From positions 124,001 to 188,000 of the forward strand of contig CANQPS010000001.1 of NCBI GenBank assembly GCA_947625785.1: 64,000 nt of DNA, written 5' to 3'. Position numbers and translations under genes: made by a program. The stretch is from an uncultured Clostridia bacterium. GTDB taxonomy: Bacteria; Bacillota; Clostridia; Oscillospirales; Acutalibacteraceae. The notes under the pieces were generated by a model. It searched no databases, was not told the DNA's origin, and saw nothing but the letters and a program-made list of their open reading frames with translations. Of this stretch, positions 43,972 through 54,242 are shown piece after piece. The stretch's first letter is position 1. Each line of letters begins with the position of its first letter.

Positions 43972-46017
43972 ATGAAAAAGTGGGTAGTTTCAAAACCAAA
44001 TAAGGAGAATGCTCAGTACATTCTTAATATACTAAAAGAGGATATTCCAAATGCGAATATGCTTGCAATGTTACTTGACCTTAAAGGATTTAAAAACAAA
44101 GAAGACATATATAAATTTTTATCATATAGAAATAAATTACATAATCCGTTTCTTATGAAAGATATGGAAATAGCTGTCGAATATATTAAAAATGCTGTCG
44201 AAAATAATAAGAAAATATGTATTTATGGAGATTATGATGCAGATGGTGTAACATCAACGGCATTATTATATTCATATTTGCAGTCCTGTGGTGCTAATGT
44301 TATGTACTATATACCTTCAAGAGATAGCGAAGGCTATGGTATGAATAAATATGCCATAGAAAAATTGCATATAATGGGTGTTGATTTGATAATAACTGTT
44401 GATAATGGTATATCCGCTTTTGACGAAATAGATTTAGCAAATAGTTTGGAAATGAAAGTTATAGTTACAGACCACCATACACCACAGGAAAATTATCCCA
44501 ATGCTGTTGCTATACTTAATCCACATAGATGGGACTGTTCGTATCCGTATAAAAATTTATGTGGTGTTGGGGTAGTATTCAAGTTAGTTTGTGCATTGGA
44601 GGACGATGAGGAAAGCGTAATAGAAAACTACTCTGACCTTGTAGCAATAGGAACAATATCTGATATTGTTGAACTTTCAGGTGAAAATAGGACGCTTGTA
44701 AAATATGGATTGAATGCTATTAAAAATACGGACAGATACGGCTTAATCGAATTAATGAAGGTTGCCAATATTGAACCAAGTAAAATAAATTCTAATAGTG
44801 TGGCTTTTGGAATATCACCGAGGATTAATGCCTGTGGAAGAATTGAAAGTGTTTATACGGCATTAGAATTATTACTTGCGGAAACGCCGGAAGATGCACA
44901 AAAAATCGCTTTAAGAATGAATGATAATAATAAACAAAGACAATCTCTCGAACAAAAAATATTTAATGATATAGAATTAATGTTTAATCGCAGACCACAT
45001 ATTTTGCAGCAGCCTATAATTATTGTGGCAGGAGAGGGCTGGCATCACGGGGTTATTGGAATAGTATCATCGAGAATTACAGAAAAATATGGTAAACCAT
45101 CAATTATAATGAGTGTAGAGGGTAATATTGCAAGAGGCTCGGGAAGAAGTATAGAAGGATTTTCTTTGTGCGATGCAATATTTGCAAATTCTCAATATCT
45201 GGTTAAATATGGCGGGCATCCTATGGCAGTCGGATTTAGTATTTCAACAGAAAATATAAAAACTTTTTCGCAGGCTATTATTGATTACTCAAAAAAACAG
45301 GAAATGCCCATAAATTCTTTGTTGCTGTCATTTAAAGTAAATGCATCTGCACTTAATGTTAATATGATAGAAAATTTAAAATATATGGAGCCTTATGGCT
45401 GTGGTAATAATCCACCAATATTTGGTATATACTCAATGAAAATTGATAATATTACAGCCATTGGAGGCGGTAAGCATTTGAGAATTATTGTCAGCAAAGA
45501 AAATAAAAGTTATACAACTCTTAAATGGAATACTGGTGTTGATAGTTTTCCATATATGATAGGTGATATAGTTGATTTGGCAGTTATATTAGATAAGTCG
45601 GATTATAATGGCGTTTCACAAATGAGTATAGTAATTAAAGATATAAAATTATCAGCTTGTGACAATGAGTATATAATAACCGAATTAAGAAAATATGAGG
45701 CATATAAACGCGGCGATAATCTTACCGTTGATGAAATAAAATATTTATATCCTACTCGTGAGGAGTTTGCAAATGTATATAGATTTTTAAGAGATAATAA
45801 GGGTTGGAACAATACTATAAGTCGTATGCAAATTGCACTTAATGCTGTATCATACAGCAAATTATTAATAATACTTGATATAATGCAGGAATTATCTTTA
45901 ATTGAAATTATTGATATTGGGGGGATTAAAAAAATAAAGCTTTTACAAGTTGCACAGAAAGTTATCTTAGAAACATCTACTATATTAAGGGATATTATTG
46001 AGAGGGGTTGTATTTAA
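43972..46017 (+). CDS. recJ: Single-stranded-DNA-specific exonuclease RecJ
   Basis: DHH-family 5'-3' exonuclease for recombination and mismatch repair. 681 residues. Seen: CIYGDYDADGVTSTALLYS (motif I), DLIITVDNGISAFDEI, VIVTDHHTPQ (DHH motif), GTISDIVEL, then DHHA1 with SRITEKYGKPSIIM and ARGSGRSIEGFSL plus GGHPMAVGFSI, and the OB-fold. Residues beyond about 560 form a helical extension seen in Firmicutes RecJ. The ATG at 43972 is chosen for AGGTG upstream; a TTG at 43951 has no site. Its stop codon abuts the rel start. Confidence 0.95.
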   Translation: MKKWVVSKPNKENAQYILNILKEDIPNANMLAMLLDLKGFKNKEDIYKFLSYRNKLHNPFLMKDMEIAVEYIKNAVENNKKICIYGDYDADGVTSTALLYSYLQSCGANVMYYIPSRDSEGYGMNKYAIEKLHIMGVDLIITVDNGISAFDEIDLANSLEMKVIVTDHHTPQENYPNAVAILNPHRWDCSYPYKNLCGVGVVFKLVCALEDDEESVIENYSDLVAIGTISDIVELSGENRTLVKYGLNAIKNTDRYGLIELMKVANIEPSKINSNSVAFGISPRINACGRIESVYTALELLLAETPEDAQKIALRMNDNNKQRQSLEQKIFNDIELMFNRRPHILQQPIIIVAGEGWHHGVIGIVSSRITEKYGKPSIIMSVEGNIARGSGRSIEGFSLCDAIFANSQYLVKYGGHPMAVGFSISTENIKTFSQAIIDYSKKQEMPINSLLLSFKVNASALNVNMIENLKYMEPYGCGNNPPIFGIYSMKIDNITAIGGGKHLRIIVSKENKSYTTLKWNTGVDSFPYMIGDIVDLAVILDKSDYNGVSQMSIVIKDIKLSACDNEYIITELRKYEAYKRGDNLTVDEIKYLYPTREEFANVYRFLRDNKGWNNTISRMQIALNAVSYSKLLIILDIMQELSLIEIIDIGGIKKIKLLQVAQKVILETSTILRDIIERGCI

Positions 46018-48210
46018 ATGAGTATATCTGTACCGCATTATCAGGATTATGAGCAGTTGGTTGAATTATTGAATAAAAGCAGCAATAATTTTAATATGCA
46101 GTTAATAGATAAGGCATATAAACTTGCTGAGGAATCACATAAAAATCAGCGTCGAAAGTCAGGAATACCTTACATATTGCACCCAACTTCTGTTGCTTGT
46201 ATATTGTCGGAATGGGAAATGGACGAACAATGTATCGCTGCCGCATTATTACACGATGTTGTTGAAGATACTCCGGTTACGCTTGACGAAATTATAAGAG
46301 GTTTTGGTAAACAAATCGCAAATTTAATAGATGGTGTTACTAAATTAGGAAAAATACCTTATTCTTCAAGAGAGGAGCAACAAGCTGAAAATATAAGAAA
46401 AATGCTTATTGCTATGAGCAACGATATAAGGGTTATAATTATAAAACTTGCTGATAGACTTCACAATATGAGAACAATAAGTTGTATGGAACCGCAAAAA
46501 CAGAGAGATATATCTCTCGAAACAATGGAGGTATATGCACCTATTGCCCATAGACTTGGTATCAGTGCTGTGAAAGATGAATTGCAGGATTTATCCTTGC
46601 GATGTCTTGACCCTATCGGATATAAGGAGATTGAAGATGCTCTTGCATTAAAGAGTGATGAGAGGTATGAATTTATTCAATCTATAAAGCAAAAGCTAAT
46701 CGCCAGAATAAATGAGTTTATTCCCAATGTTTATGTTGAGGGCAGAGTAAAAAGTATAAACGGAATATATCGAAAAACTTTTATGCAGGGAAAAACTATG
46801 GAACAAATTTATGATATATATGCCGTAAGGGTTATTGTCGATACAATTAATGATTGTTATAATGTTCTTGGTATAGTTCACGACCTGTTCAAGCCTCTGC
46901 CGAATAGATTTAAAGATTATATTTCTACGCCTAAGCCTAATATGTATCAATCATTGCATACAACGGTTATAGGCAAAGAGGGAATACCTTTTGAGGTTCA
47001 AATTCGTACTTGGGATATGCATCATACTGCTGAATATGGTATAGCTGCCCATTGGAAATATAAACTTGGCATATCTAAGAAGGATACTATGGAAGAACGC
47101 CTTGTCTGGATTAGACAGATGCTCGAAAATCAAAAAGAAATAGAAGATGCAACTGATATTGTCAGAAATATTAAGTCGGACTTAGTTCCGGAAGAAGTAT
47201 TTGTATTTACACCAAAGGGTGATGTTATAAGTTTGCCAACAGGTGCAACCGTAATTGATTTAGCCTATGCAATACATTCAGAAGTTGGAAATAGAATGAT
47301 TGGTGCAAAGGTTGACCAGAAAATTGTATCAATAGATTATAAAGTAAAAACAGGCGAAATTGTTGAAATTATAACCACTAAGGACGAACATCACGGTCCT
47401 ACACGAAATTGGTTAAATATAGTTAAAACAAGTGAAGCAAGAAATAAAATCAGACAATGGTTCAAGCGTGAAAAACGAGATGAGAATATTGTTGAGGGCA
47501 AAGAAGAGCTTATTAAGGAATTTAAGAAAAATGGTATATATATACCTGAAAAAGATTTGCCTGAGATTCTTGCTGAAACTGTAAAAAAACAGCGTTGTAA
47601 TAATTTAGAAGATTTTTATGCGGCAATAGGTTATGGCGGAATACAGCTTTGGAGAATATTACCTAAGATTAAAGAAGAATACAATAAAAAAATCTCCCCG
47701 AAAGATAAAGATAGCGTTCAAGTTTTGCCCCATAATGCACCTGAGCCTAAAAAGAAAGTTAATGGTGGTGTATATATCGAGGGTATTGATAATTGTTTAA
47801 TAAAATATTCAAAATGCTGTAATCCACTCCCTAATGATGATATAATTGGGTTTATTACAAGAGGTTTTGGTGTATCAATTCATAAGCGTAATTGTAAAAA
47901 TGTTCCCGTAAACATTGAAACTTGTGCAGACCCGGAAAGATGGATAAAAGTTAGTTGGGCAGGAGAAGTTCAGGACAGCTTTAAGTCCACACTTGAAATT
48001 ATAGCAAATGATAGAACAGGATTACTTGCAGATATTACTATATTGCTGTCTAATATGCATATATTCATTCATTCTTTAAATTCAAGGGAAACCAAAAATG
48101 GTCAAGCAACAATTCACGCAACAATTACTATTAAAGGCTTAACCCATTTACAAACGGTTATGACAAAATTATCAAATATCAATGGTATTGTATCAATAGA
48201 CAGACTGTAA
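46018..48210 (+). CDS. rel: Bifunctional (p)ppGpp synthetase/hydrolase Rel
   Basis: Makes and degrades the alarmone (p)ppGpp in the stringent response. 730 residues. Seen: HD hydrolase domain with RRKSGIPYILHPTSVA and ALLHDVVEDT; synthetase domain with GRVKSINGIYRKTFMQGK, YDIYAVRVIV and PKPNMYQSLHTTVIG; TGS domain VFVFTPKGDVISLPTGAT; and a C-terminal ACT domain with a preceding zinc-finger-like CCNPLPNDDIIGFITRG. All catalytic elements are present. The ATG directly follows the recJ stop, indicating one transcript. Confidence 0.97.
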   Translation: MSISVPHYQDYEQLVELLNKSSNNFNMQLIDKAYKLAEESHKNQRRKSGIPYILHPTSVACILSEWEMDEQCIAAALLHDVVEDTPVTLDEIIRGFGKQIANLIDGVTKLGKIPYSSREEQQAENIRKMLIAMSNDIRVIIIKLADRLHNMRTISCMEPQKQRDISLETMEVYAPIAHRLGISAVKDELQDLSLRCLDPIGYKEIEDALALKSDERYEFIQSIKQKLIARINEFIPNVYVEGRVKSINGIYRKTFMQGKTMEQIYDIYAVRVIVDTINDCYNVLGIVHDLFKPLPNRFKDYISTPKPNMYQSLHTTVIGKEGIPFEVQIRTWDMHHTAEYGIAAHWKYKLGISKKDTMEERLVWIRQMLENQKEIEDATDIVRNIKSDLVPEEVFVFTPKGDVISLPTGATVIDLAYAIHSEVGNRMIGAKVDQKIVSIDYKVKTGEIVEIITTKDEHHGPTRNWLNIVKTSEARNKIRQWFKREKRDENIVEGKEELIKEFKKNGIYIPEKDLPEILAETVKKQRCNNLEDFYAAIGYGGIQLWRILPKIKEEYNKKISPKDKDSVQVLPHNAPEPKKKVNGGVYIEGIDNCLIKYSKCCNPLPNDDIIGFITRGFGVSIHKRNCKNVPVNIETCADPERWIKVSWAGEVQDSFKSTLEIIANDRTGLLADITILLSNMHIFIHSLNSRETKNGQATIHATITIKGLTHLQTVMTKLSNINGIVSIDRL

Positions 48211-48226
48211 TTAGGAGAGAAATATT

Positions 48227-48667
48227 TTGAAAATAGTACTTCAAAGAGTGTTATCGGCTGATGTTTCAGTCGATGAAAAAATTATAGGCAGTATAGACAA
48301 AGGATATGTATTGTTTGTAGGTATAGGTAAAAATGATACAATTCAGACTATTGAAAATATGGCTGATAAGATTCCAAAGTTAAGATTATTTGAAGATGAA
48401 AACGATAAAATTAATTTATCTTTATCTGATGTGAAAGGTGAATTGCTTATAATATCTAATTTTACATTATATGCCGACTGTAAAAAAAGACGACCGTCTT
48501 TTACAAATGCTTGTCCGCCTGATTTAGCAAATGATTTATACAATCATTTTTGTGATTACATTTTAAAGTGTGATGGCGTTGGAAAAGTTGAAAAAGGAAT
48601 TTTTGGTGCATATATGAAGGTAACATCTGTAAATGATGGACCTGTAAATATTATATTGGAAAATTGA
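48227..48667 (+). CDS. dtd: D-aminoacyl-tRNA deacylase
   Basis: Removes D-amino acids (and glycine from tRNA-Ala) mischarged on tRNA. 146 residues. Seen: MKIVLQRVLSADVSVDEK, LFVGIGKND, MADKIPKLRLFEDENDKINLS, and the active-site block SNFTLYADCKKRRPSF with the Gly-cisPro motif in NDGPVNIILEN. Two small departures are visible: SNFTL where SQFTL is usual, and GPVN where GPVT is usual. TTG start after AGGAGAG. The rel-dtd order is typical in Firmicutes. Confidence 0.94.
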   Translation: MKIVLQRVLSADVSVDEKIIGSIDKGYVLFVGIGKNDTIQTIENMADKIPKLRLFEDENDKINLSLSDVKGELLIISNFTLYADCKKRRPSFTNACPPDLANDLYNHFCDYILKCDGVGKVEKGIFGAYMKVTSVNDGPVNIILEN

Positions 48668-48700
48668 CATTTATTAGCTTGAAGAAAAGATGGTGACACA

Positions 48701-49363
48701 ATGCTTAATGTTAATAAATTTACGGTAGGAGATTTGGGTACAAATTGTTTTGTCATAGAAGATAAATCAAGTGGTGAAATAGCTATTATAGATGCCGGTG
48801 CATATTCCAAGCAGCTTGTTAATTTTATTAAGAATTATGATATTAATAAAATAAAGTATGTCATACTGACGCACGGACATTTTGACCATATAGGATATGC
48901 TTATCCGATAGCACAAACTACTCAAAGCAAGATTATTATAAGCAAGAAAGACAGTAAATTTACATCTGATGCGATGCTTAACTTATCAGCTATGTTTGGT
49001 CTGCCTTGTGATTCTTTTAACGCAAATATCGAGGTTCAAGAGGGTAGTGTTATAGAATTGGGTGAAACTACTTTAAAGGTTATTGAAACACCCGGTCATA
49101 CAAGAGGCAGCATTTGTCTTATATCTAATGATAATAAGATATTTACCGGTGATACATTGATGAAAGATTCTATGGGGAGGGTTGATTTTCCAACAGGTAA
49201 TTCAAAGGATATGGATTTATCCTTGAAAAGACTTGCCGAATTAGATGGAGATTACGATTTATATTGCGGACACGGTGCAAATACAACACTTGATTATGAA
49301 CGAGCAAATAATTATTATTTAAAGAGAGTTCAAGGAAAAATAGAATATGACGATTTATATTGA
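48701..49363 (+). CDS. Metallo-beta-lactamase-fold hydrolase (glyoxalase II-like)
   Basis: A 220-residue MBL hydrolase. Seen: TNCFVIEDKSSGEIAIIDAG, the zinc motif THGHFDHIG, TPGHTRGSICL, and FTGDTLMKDSMGRVDFPTG. It resembles YqgX/GloB-like proteins next to dtd in many Firmicutes. It may be a hydroxyacylglutathione- or other thioester hydrolase; substrate unknown. Its end overlaps the hemZ start by 17 bases. Confidence 0.9.
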   Translation: MLNVNKFTVGDLGTNCFVIEDKSSGEIAIIDAGAYSKQLVNFIKNYDINKIKYVILTHGHFDHIGYAYPIAQTTQSKIIISKKDSKFTSDAMLNLSAMFGLPCDSFNANIEVQEGSVIELGETTLKVIETPGHTRGSICLISNDNKIFTGDTLMKDSMGRVDFPTGNSKDMDLSLKRLAELDGDYDLYCGHGANTTLDYERANNYYLKRVQGKIEYDDLY

Positions 49364-50816
49364 TAACCATAAATTTCATTATGAAATGGAAAATTTGACA
49401 AGAGTATTTTTAAAAAACGAAATTATTAAAATAGAAAAAGAAAGTTTTATTGATTTGAGCAACTTAAAAGTACCATATATTTATACATATATGGGTAACT
49501 CTGATAGTGATGAAATTAAAATAAAAGTATCTATTGTTACCGAAAATTATAGTGACGAAAAAATAACTGTTGTATCTAAAAACAGTGATTGTGAATTATC
49601 TATGGCAACTCTGCTTTATGATATATTGGAAAAATACACAAATTATACACCAATGTGGGGTGTATTAACAGGTGTAAGACCAATTAAATTGATGAGAAAG
49701 TTAATATTTTCTATGGGTAAAGTTGGTGCATATGATTATTTTAAAAACAAATTGTTGGTATCCGATAAAAAAACGCAGTTAAGTATGTCAACAGCAGAAA
49801 AAGAACATAATATAGTTTCTATGTCATCAAAAATGTCGTGTAGTATATATATATCAATTCCGTTTTGTCCAACAAGATGTTCATACTGTTCGTTTGTATC
49901 TCAGTCGGTCGAAAGGGCAACAAAATTAGTAGAGCCTTATCTTGAACTATTATGCCAAGAAATTGAACAAACTGCAAATATTATTAAAAGTATAGGATTG
50001 AAAGTTGAAACAGTCTATATAGGCGGAGGAACTCCTACAACCCTTACAGACCAACAGCTTAAAATTTTATTGGAAAAAATAAATAAAGTTTTTAATATGA
50101 CCGAATGTAAAGAATTTACGGTTGAAGCAGGTCGTCCTGATACAATTACAAAAGATAAATTGGAAGTTATTCTTGCGAATGGTGTAACGAGAATTAGTAT
50201 TAATCCACAAACATTAAATGATGATGTACTGAAAGCTATTGGCAGAAAACATTCCGCACAAGAAACAATATATGCCTTTGAAATGGCAAGAAAATTAGGA
50301 TTTAGTAATATTAATATGGATTTAATAGCAGGGTTACCGTTGGATACACTCGATAGTTTTAAATCTACTATCGATAAAATTTGTGATATGTCACCTGAAA
50401 GCGTAACCGTTCATACACTCGCTATGAAAAAATCTTCCACATTAACTATGAACGGAGAAAAGATAGAATATGAAAATATAGCCTCAAATATGCTTGATTA
50501 TAGTCAAGATATTTTGTTCTCAAATCACTATAAACCATATTATCTTTATAGACAAAGCAAAATGGCGGATAATCTTGAAAATGTTGGTTGGGCAAAAGAA
50601 GGATTTGAAGGATTATATAATGTTTTTACAATGGACGAAACACATACAATTTTAGCTTGTGGAGCGGGTGCGGTATCAAAATTAAGGGATTATAAAAGTG
50701 AGTACATAGAAAGAATATTTAACTTTAAATACCCGTATGAATATATAAGTCGTTTTAACGAAATAATCGAACGAAAAGAAAAAGTGGGGGTATTTTATGA
50801 CAAATATTTTAAATGA
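49347..50816 (+). CDS. hemZ: HemZ-type radical SAM coproporphyrinogen dehydrogenase-like protein
   Basis: An oxygen-independent coproporphyrinogen III dehydrogenase homologue of the HemZ type. 489 residues. Seen: an N-terminal extension with MWGVLTGVRPIKLM, then the radical SAM cluster CPTRCSYCSF (C-x3-C-x2-C), VETVYIGGGTPTTL, EFTVEAGRPDTI, RISINPQTLND and NMDLIAGLPLDT. No other heme genes are present, and HemZ-like proteins do not always act in heme synthesis, so the substrate is uncertain. It overlaps both neighbours, so it is part of one operon. Confidence 0.9.
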   Translation: MTIYIDNHKFHYEMENLTRVFLKNEIIKIEKESFIDLSNLKVPYIYTYMGNSDSDEIKIKVSIVTENYSDEKITVVSKNSDCELSMATLLYDILEKYTNYTPMWGVLTGVRPIKLMRKLIFSMGKVGAYDYFKNKLLVSDKKTQLSMSTAEKEHNIVSMSSKMSCSIYISIPFCPTRCSYCSFVSQSVERATKLVEPYLELLCQEIEQTANIIKSIGLKVETVYIGGGTPTTLTDQQLKILLEKINKVFNMTECKEFTVEAGRPDTITKDKLEVILANGVTRISINPQTLNDDVLKAIGRKHSAQETIYAFEMARKLGFSNINMDLIAGLPLDTLDSFKSTIDKICDMSPESVTVHTLAMKKSSTLTMNGEKIEYENIASNMLDYSQDILFSNHYKPYYLYRQSKMADNLENVGWAKEGFEGLYNVFTMDETHTILACGAGAVSKLRDYKSEYIERIFNFKYPYEYISRFNEIIERKEKVGVFYDKYFK

Positions 50817-51759
50817 AACAGGTAAATTATATAATGTATCTCAAATTAATATAATTGCAAATGGTTTTTCAAAAGAGATGATTGAGGAAGCAGAAATTTT
50901 ATATAAAGATAAAGTAAAAAGTACAGCTATAAGTATATTGGAACAAAAAAATGATTATAATGTAGTATTGTTGGCAGGACCTTCCGGAAGCGGTAAAACG
51001 ACTACATCAAAAATATTATGTGAAACAATAAAGAAACTTGGAGAACAAGCTATTGCATTATCTATGGACGATTTTTATATGGGATTTAAAAGAATGCCCA
51101 TAGGTGAAAACGGTAAGAAAGATTTTGAATCCGTTTATGCAATAGATATACCGAAATTTAAAAATACCTTATATGAATTATTATTGAACGGAAGTGCTGA
51201 AATTCCAAAATACAATTTTTCTAAAAGTGAGCCATTTGATTTTACAAATAAAGTTATATTGGCAAAAGGCAGTGTTGCAATTATAGAGGGAATACACGCT
51301 TTTAATCCTATCTTTACAGAAGGCGAAAATTTAAATAATGGTTTGACAAAATTATATGTTTCTGTCGAAAATAGTATTTCTTGTGGCTGTAACAAAATTT
51401 TAAAAGATTCTGATATTAGATTTTTAAGGCGATTGATTAGGGATAAATTTTTTAGAAATTCAAGTGCTGAAAGAACCCTTGATATGTGGGAAGATGTTGT
51501 TAAGGGGGAAAATAGGAATATTTTTCCTTATAAACAAAATGGTGATTATTATATTAATTCTTTTCATATATATGAAGTATGTGTATTCAAAAAATATGTC
51601 ATTGATTTGCTTAGTAAAGTTGATAAGAGCAGAAAAGATTATTCGTTTGCAGAACACATTTTAGATTGCGTATCAGAGTTTAATGATATAAATTCAGAAA
51701 TTGTTCCGCTAAATTCCTTGGTAAGAGAATTTATCGGCAATAGCAGTTATTATATGTAA
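50797..51759 (+). CDS. Uridine kinase/phosphoribulokinase-like protein
   Basis: A P-loop kinase of 320 residues. Seen: an N-terminal region of about 60 residues, P-loop LAGPSGSGKTTTSK, ALSMDDFYMGF (substrate-binding Asp), AIIEGIHAFNP, and RRLIRDKFFRNSSAERT. The family (uridine kinase-like, formerly linked to threonyl-tRNA synthetase TGS-type fusions) is common downstream of hemZ in Clostridia. It likely phosphorylates a nucleoside, but the substrate is not proven. Overlaps hemZ by 20 bases and ends the recJ operon. Confidence 0.88.
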   Translation: MTNILNETGKLYNVSQINIIANGFSKEMIEEAEILYKDKVKSTAISILEQKNDYNVVLLAGPSGSGKTTTSKILCETIKKLGEQAIALSMDDFYMGFKRMPIGENGKKDFESVYAIDIPKFKNTLYELLLNGSAEIPKYNFSKSEPFDFTNKVILAKGSVAIIEGIHAFNPIFTEGENLNNGLTKLYVSVENSISCGCNKILKDSDIRFLRRLIRDKFFRNSSAERTLDMWEDVVKGENRNIFPYKQNGDYYINSFHIYEVCVFKKYVIDLLSKVDKSRKDYSFAEHILDCVSEFNDINSEIVPLNSLVREFIGNSSYYM

Positions 51760-51910
51760 ATAATTATATATAGGAAGAAATATTATTTTTACAAAAAATT
51801 CAAAATTTCATAGCTTTATATTGTTGCAGATATTCAAACAAAGTGATATAATCAATATACAAAAAATTATAAGTTTTTTGCATATTAAAATTAGGAAAGG
51901 TTTGATTTAA

Positions 51911-52303
51911 ATGAGTATCCTTGATGATATTTTATTCAACGCTAAAAGTGCTGTAAACGAAGTTGGAAAAAAAGCTAATGTTTTTGTTGATAATACTAAA
52001 TTGAAGTTTAATGCAGCAGAACTTAGAGGCGAATTGAAGAAAAAGTATGAAGAACTTGGCAGACTTGTATATTTGGGCAGTAAGGAAGAAGTAGAAGGTT
52101 GTCGTGAAGAAATTGATGCCTGTATCGAAAGTATTACCGAAATAAACACCCAATTAAAAAATATTGACGAAAATGTACAGGTAAATTGCTCAAAAAGAAA
52201 ATGTCCGGCGTGTGATTCTTTTAATCCCAAAGATGCTATCTTCTGTAACAAATGTGGTACAAAAATTGTTGGACCAACTAAATCAGATGATATACAAGAG
52301 TAA
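51911..52303 (+). CDS. Coiled-coil and zinc-ribbon protein
   Basis: A 130-residue protein: a helical, Lys/Glu-rich stretch (residues 10-90) likely to form a coiled coil, then a C-terminal CPACDSFNPKDAIFCNKCG zinc ribbon. The family is seen in many Firmicutes with no assigned function. AAAGG precedes the ATG after a short gap. It is a single gene closed by a hairpin at 52341-52373. A scaffold or regulator role would be a guess. Confidence 0.8.
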   Translation: MSILDDILFNAKSAVNEVGKKANVFVDNTKLKFNAAELRGELKKKYEELGRLVYLGSKEEVEGCREEIDACIESITEINTQLKNIDENVQVNCSKRKCPACDSFNPKDAIFCNKCGTKIVGPTKSDDIQE

Positions 52304-52339
52304 TAGTGATTTTGTTTTAAATTAAAAGATAATAGAGGT

Positions 52340-52385
52340 AGAGAGTAAAGATTAAAATATATTCTTTACCTCTTATTATTTTACT
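52340..52385 (+). terminator. Terminator after the zinc-ribbon gene
   Basis: Arms near 52341-52351 and 52363-52373 (one unpaired base) with a TTATTATTTT tail. Confidence 0.7.
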
Positions 52386-52415
52386 CGTAAATATATTTTG
52401 AGAGGTAGTGATGTA

Positions 52416-54176
52416 TTGGATAATACTTCTAATAACGAAAATAAACATTCTTTTTTAAGAGGTGCTATGGTACTTGGTGCAAGTATGGTCATAGTAAAAT
52501 TAATAGGTATGGTATTCAAAATTGTATTGTCAAGAATGTTTGGCGGAGTGGGAACAGGAATTTTTAATACTGCATACGAATTATATAATCCATTGTTTAC
52601 CCTTGCAACAGCAGGATTTCCGATAGCTATATCAAGATTGGTTTCTGAAAATATAACGAGAAAGCGATACAATGATGTAAAACTTATTCATAAAATATCT
52701 GTGCCAATATTTATTATAACAGGTATTATATGTTTTACCATAATGGTATTTGGAAGCTTTATTTATATAAATATAATAAAAGCTCCGGAAGCAATATATG
52801 CCATATTATTTCTGTCGCCTACAATATTTTTCGGCTGCCTTATGTCGATATACAGGGGATATTTTGAGGGTACAAGAAATATGGTTCCTACTGCAATATC
52901 AGAAGTTATTGAGGCAAGCAGTAAATTGATAATAGGTGTATCGGCATCATATTTAACGATATTCTTTGCTTTAAAAGAATTTGACAAAAATGGTACGGTT
53001 TTAGGAAAGGCATACGAAAATGCCGAGCAGGCAAGAGATGCAATAATACCATTAGCAGTAGGTATATCAATTTTGGGTATATCATTGGGGGCATTTTTTG
53101 GATTTATATTTTTACTAATAAGATATAAAGTAAAAGGCTCAGGTATAACAAAGGAACAATATGCCGCTGCTCCTGCCCCTGTTCCTACAAAACAAATGGT
53201 TAAAACTCTTATAAAAACAGCATTACCAATCGGTGCAGGTTCAATAATAATGAGTTTAGCATCAACTATTGATGTAACACTTATCAATATGAGATTGTAT
53301 TCTGTTATGCAGACATCTCCCGATGAATTATTGAGTGTCTATAATTCTCTGATTCCTCAATCGGTAATCGATAATGGTCAAGTTCATATATTTTTATTTG
53401 GTTGTTATGGTATGGCATTAACACTTATGATGATAGTTCCGGCAGTGACACAAGTTTTTGGTACAAGTGCATTACCGTCTGTTACGGCTGCGTGGACAAA
53501 CGGTGATAAAAAGATACTTAAAGCCAGAATGGAATCCGTTTTAAGGGTAACATTTCTTGTAACGATACCTGCCGGCTTGGGACTTGCCGTATTTTCACAA
53601 CCTATAATGAATTTACTATATGGAAATTCGTCAGTAGTAAGCGAAGTCGAAATAGCAGCAAGAGTTTTATGTGTTATGGGTATTGCCGTAATATTCACTT
53701 CAACAAGTACACCTATATGCAGTATGTTGCAGGCTGTTGGTAGGGTTGATGTACCATTAAAATTGTTGTCAATAGGTGTTATAATAAAAATTATTTTGAA
53801 CTATACTCTTGTAGGTATACCTAAAATTAATATACAGGGAGCAAGCGTGGGAACATTAGTGTGCTATATTTTTGTTACAATAGTCGGATTATGTATATTG
53901 TGTAAAGAAACAAAAATAATACCGGATTTCTATAATATTTTAATTAAACCTATGTGTTCGGCAGTAATTTGTATATTATTATCTTATGGATTTTATAGGC
54001 TTTTACTTTTGGTAATGGACAATAAATTTACAATACTGTTGGTTATAATATTTGCGGTAATATCCTATGCGGTAACATTAATTGTGATGAAAACAATTAC
54101 AAAAGAAGACTTGGCTCGTATGCCAATGGGAAATAAAATTGTTAAAGTACTTGAAAAAAGAAAGCTAATAAGGTAA
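52416..54176 (+). CDS. SpoVB/MurJ-type lipid flippase (MOP superfamily)
   Basis: A 586-residue polytopic protein with about 14 membrane segments. Seen: FLRGAMVLGASMVIVKLIGM, GGVGTGIFNTAYELYNPL, AGFPIAISRLVSE, and YRGYFEGTRNMVPTA, all typical of SpoVB-like peptidoglycan-precursor or polysaccharide flippases. It could serve spore cortex synthesis. The TTG at 52416 is chosen as AGAGGTAG is 7 bases upstream; the TTG at 52398 has no site. mazG and HU follow downstream, as in many Firmicutes, where this order is conserved. Confidence 0.92.
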   Translation: MDNTSNNENKHSFLRGAMVLGASMVIVKLIGMVFKIVLSRMFGGVGTGIFNTAYELYNPLFTLATAGFPIAISRLVSENITRKRYNDVKLIHKISVPIFIITGIICFTIMVFGSFIYINIIKAPEAIYAILFLSPTIFFGCLMSIYRGYFEGTRNMVPTAISEVIEASSKLIIGVSASYLTIFFALKEFDKNGTVLGKAYENAEQARDAIIPLAVGISILGISLGAFFGFIFLLIRYKVKGSGITKEQYAAAPAPVPTKQMVKTLIKTALPIGAGSIIMSLASTIDVTLINMRLYSVMQTSPDELLSVYNSLIPQSVIDNGQVHIFLFGCYGMALTLMMIVPAVTQVFGTSALPSVTAAWTNGDKKILKARMESVLRVTFLVTIPAGLGLAVFSQPIMNLLYGNSSVVSEVEIAARVLCVMGIAVIFTSTSTPICSMLQAVGRVDVPLKLLSIGVIIKIILNYTLVGIPKINIQGASVGTLVCYIFVTIVGLCILCKETKIIPDFYNILIKPMCSAVICILLSYGFYRLLLLVMDNKFTILLVIIFAVISYAVTLIVMKTITKEDLARMPMGNKIVKVLEKRKLIR

Positions 54177-54242
54177 AATATTATAAGTCGTATATTGAAT
54201 ATATGAATTTTTAGAGTTTTTTGAAAAAAGGAGTACATTATC

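Noticed and set aside
52763..53287. 174-codon minus-strand frame in the flippase gene
   Set aside because: Shadow frame of a hydrophobic protein; no ribosome binding site and no recognisable family.
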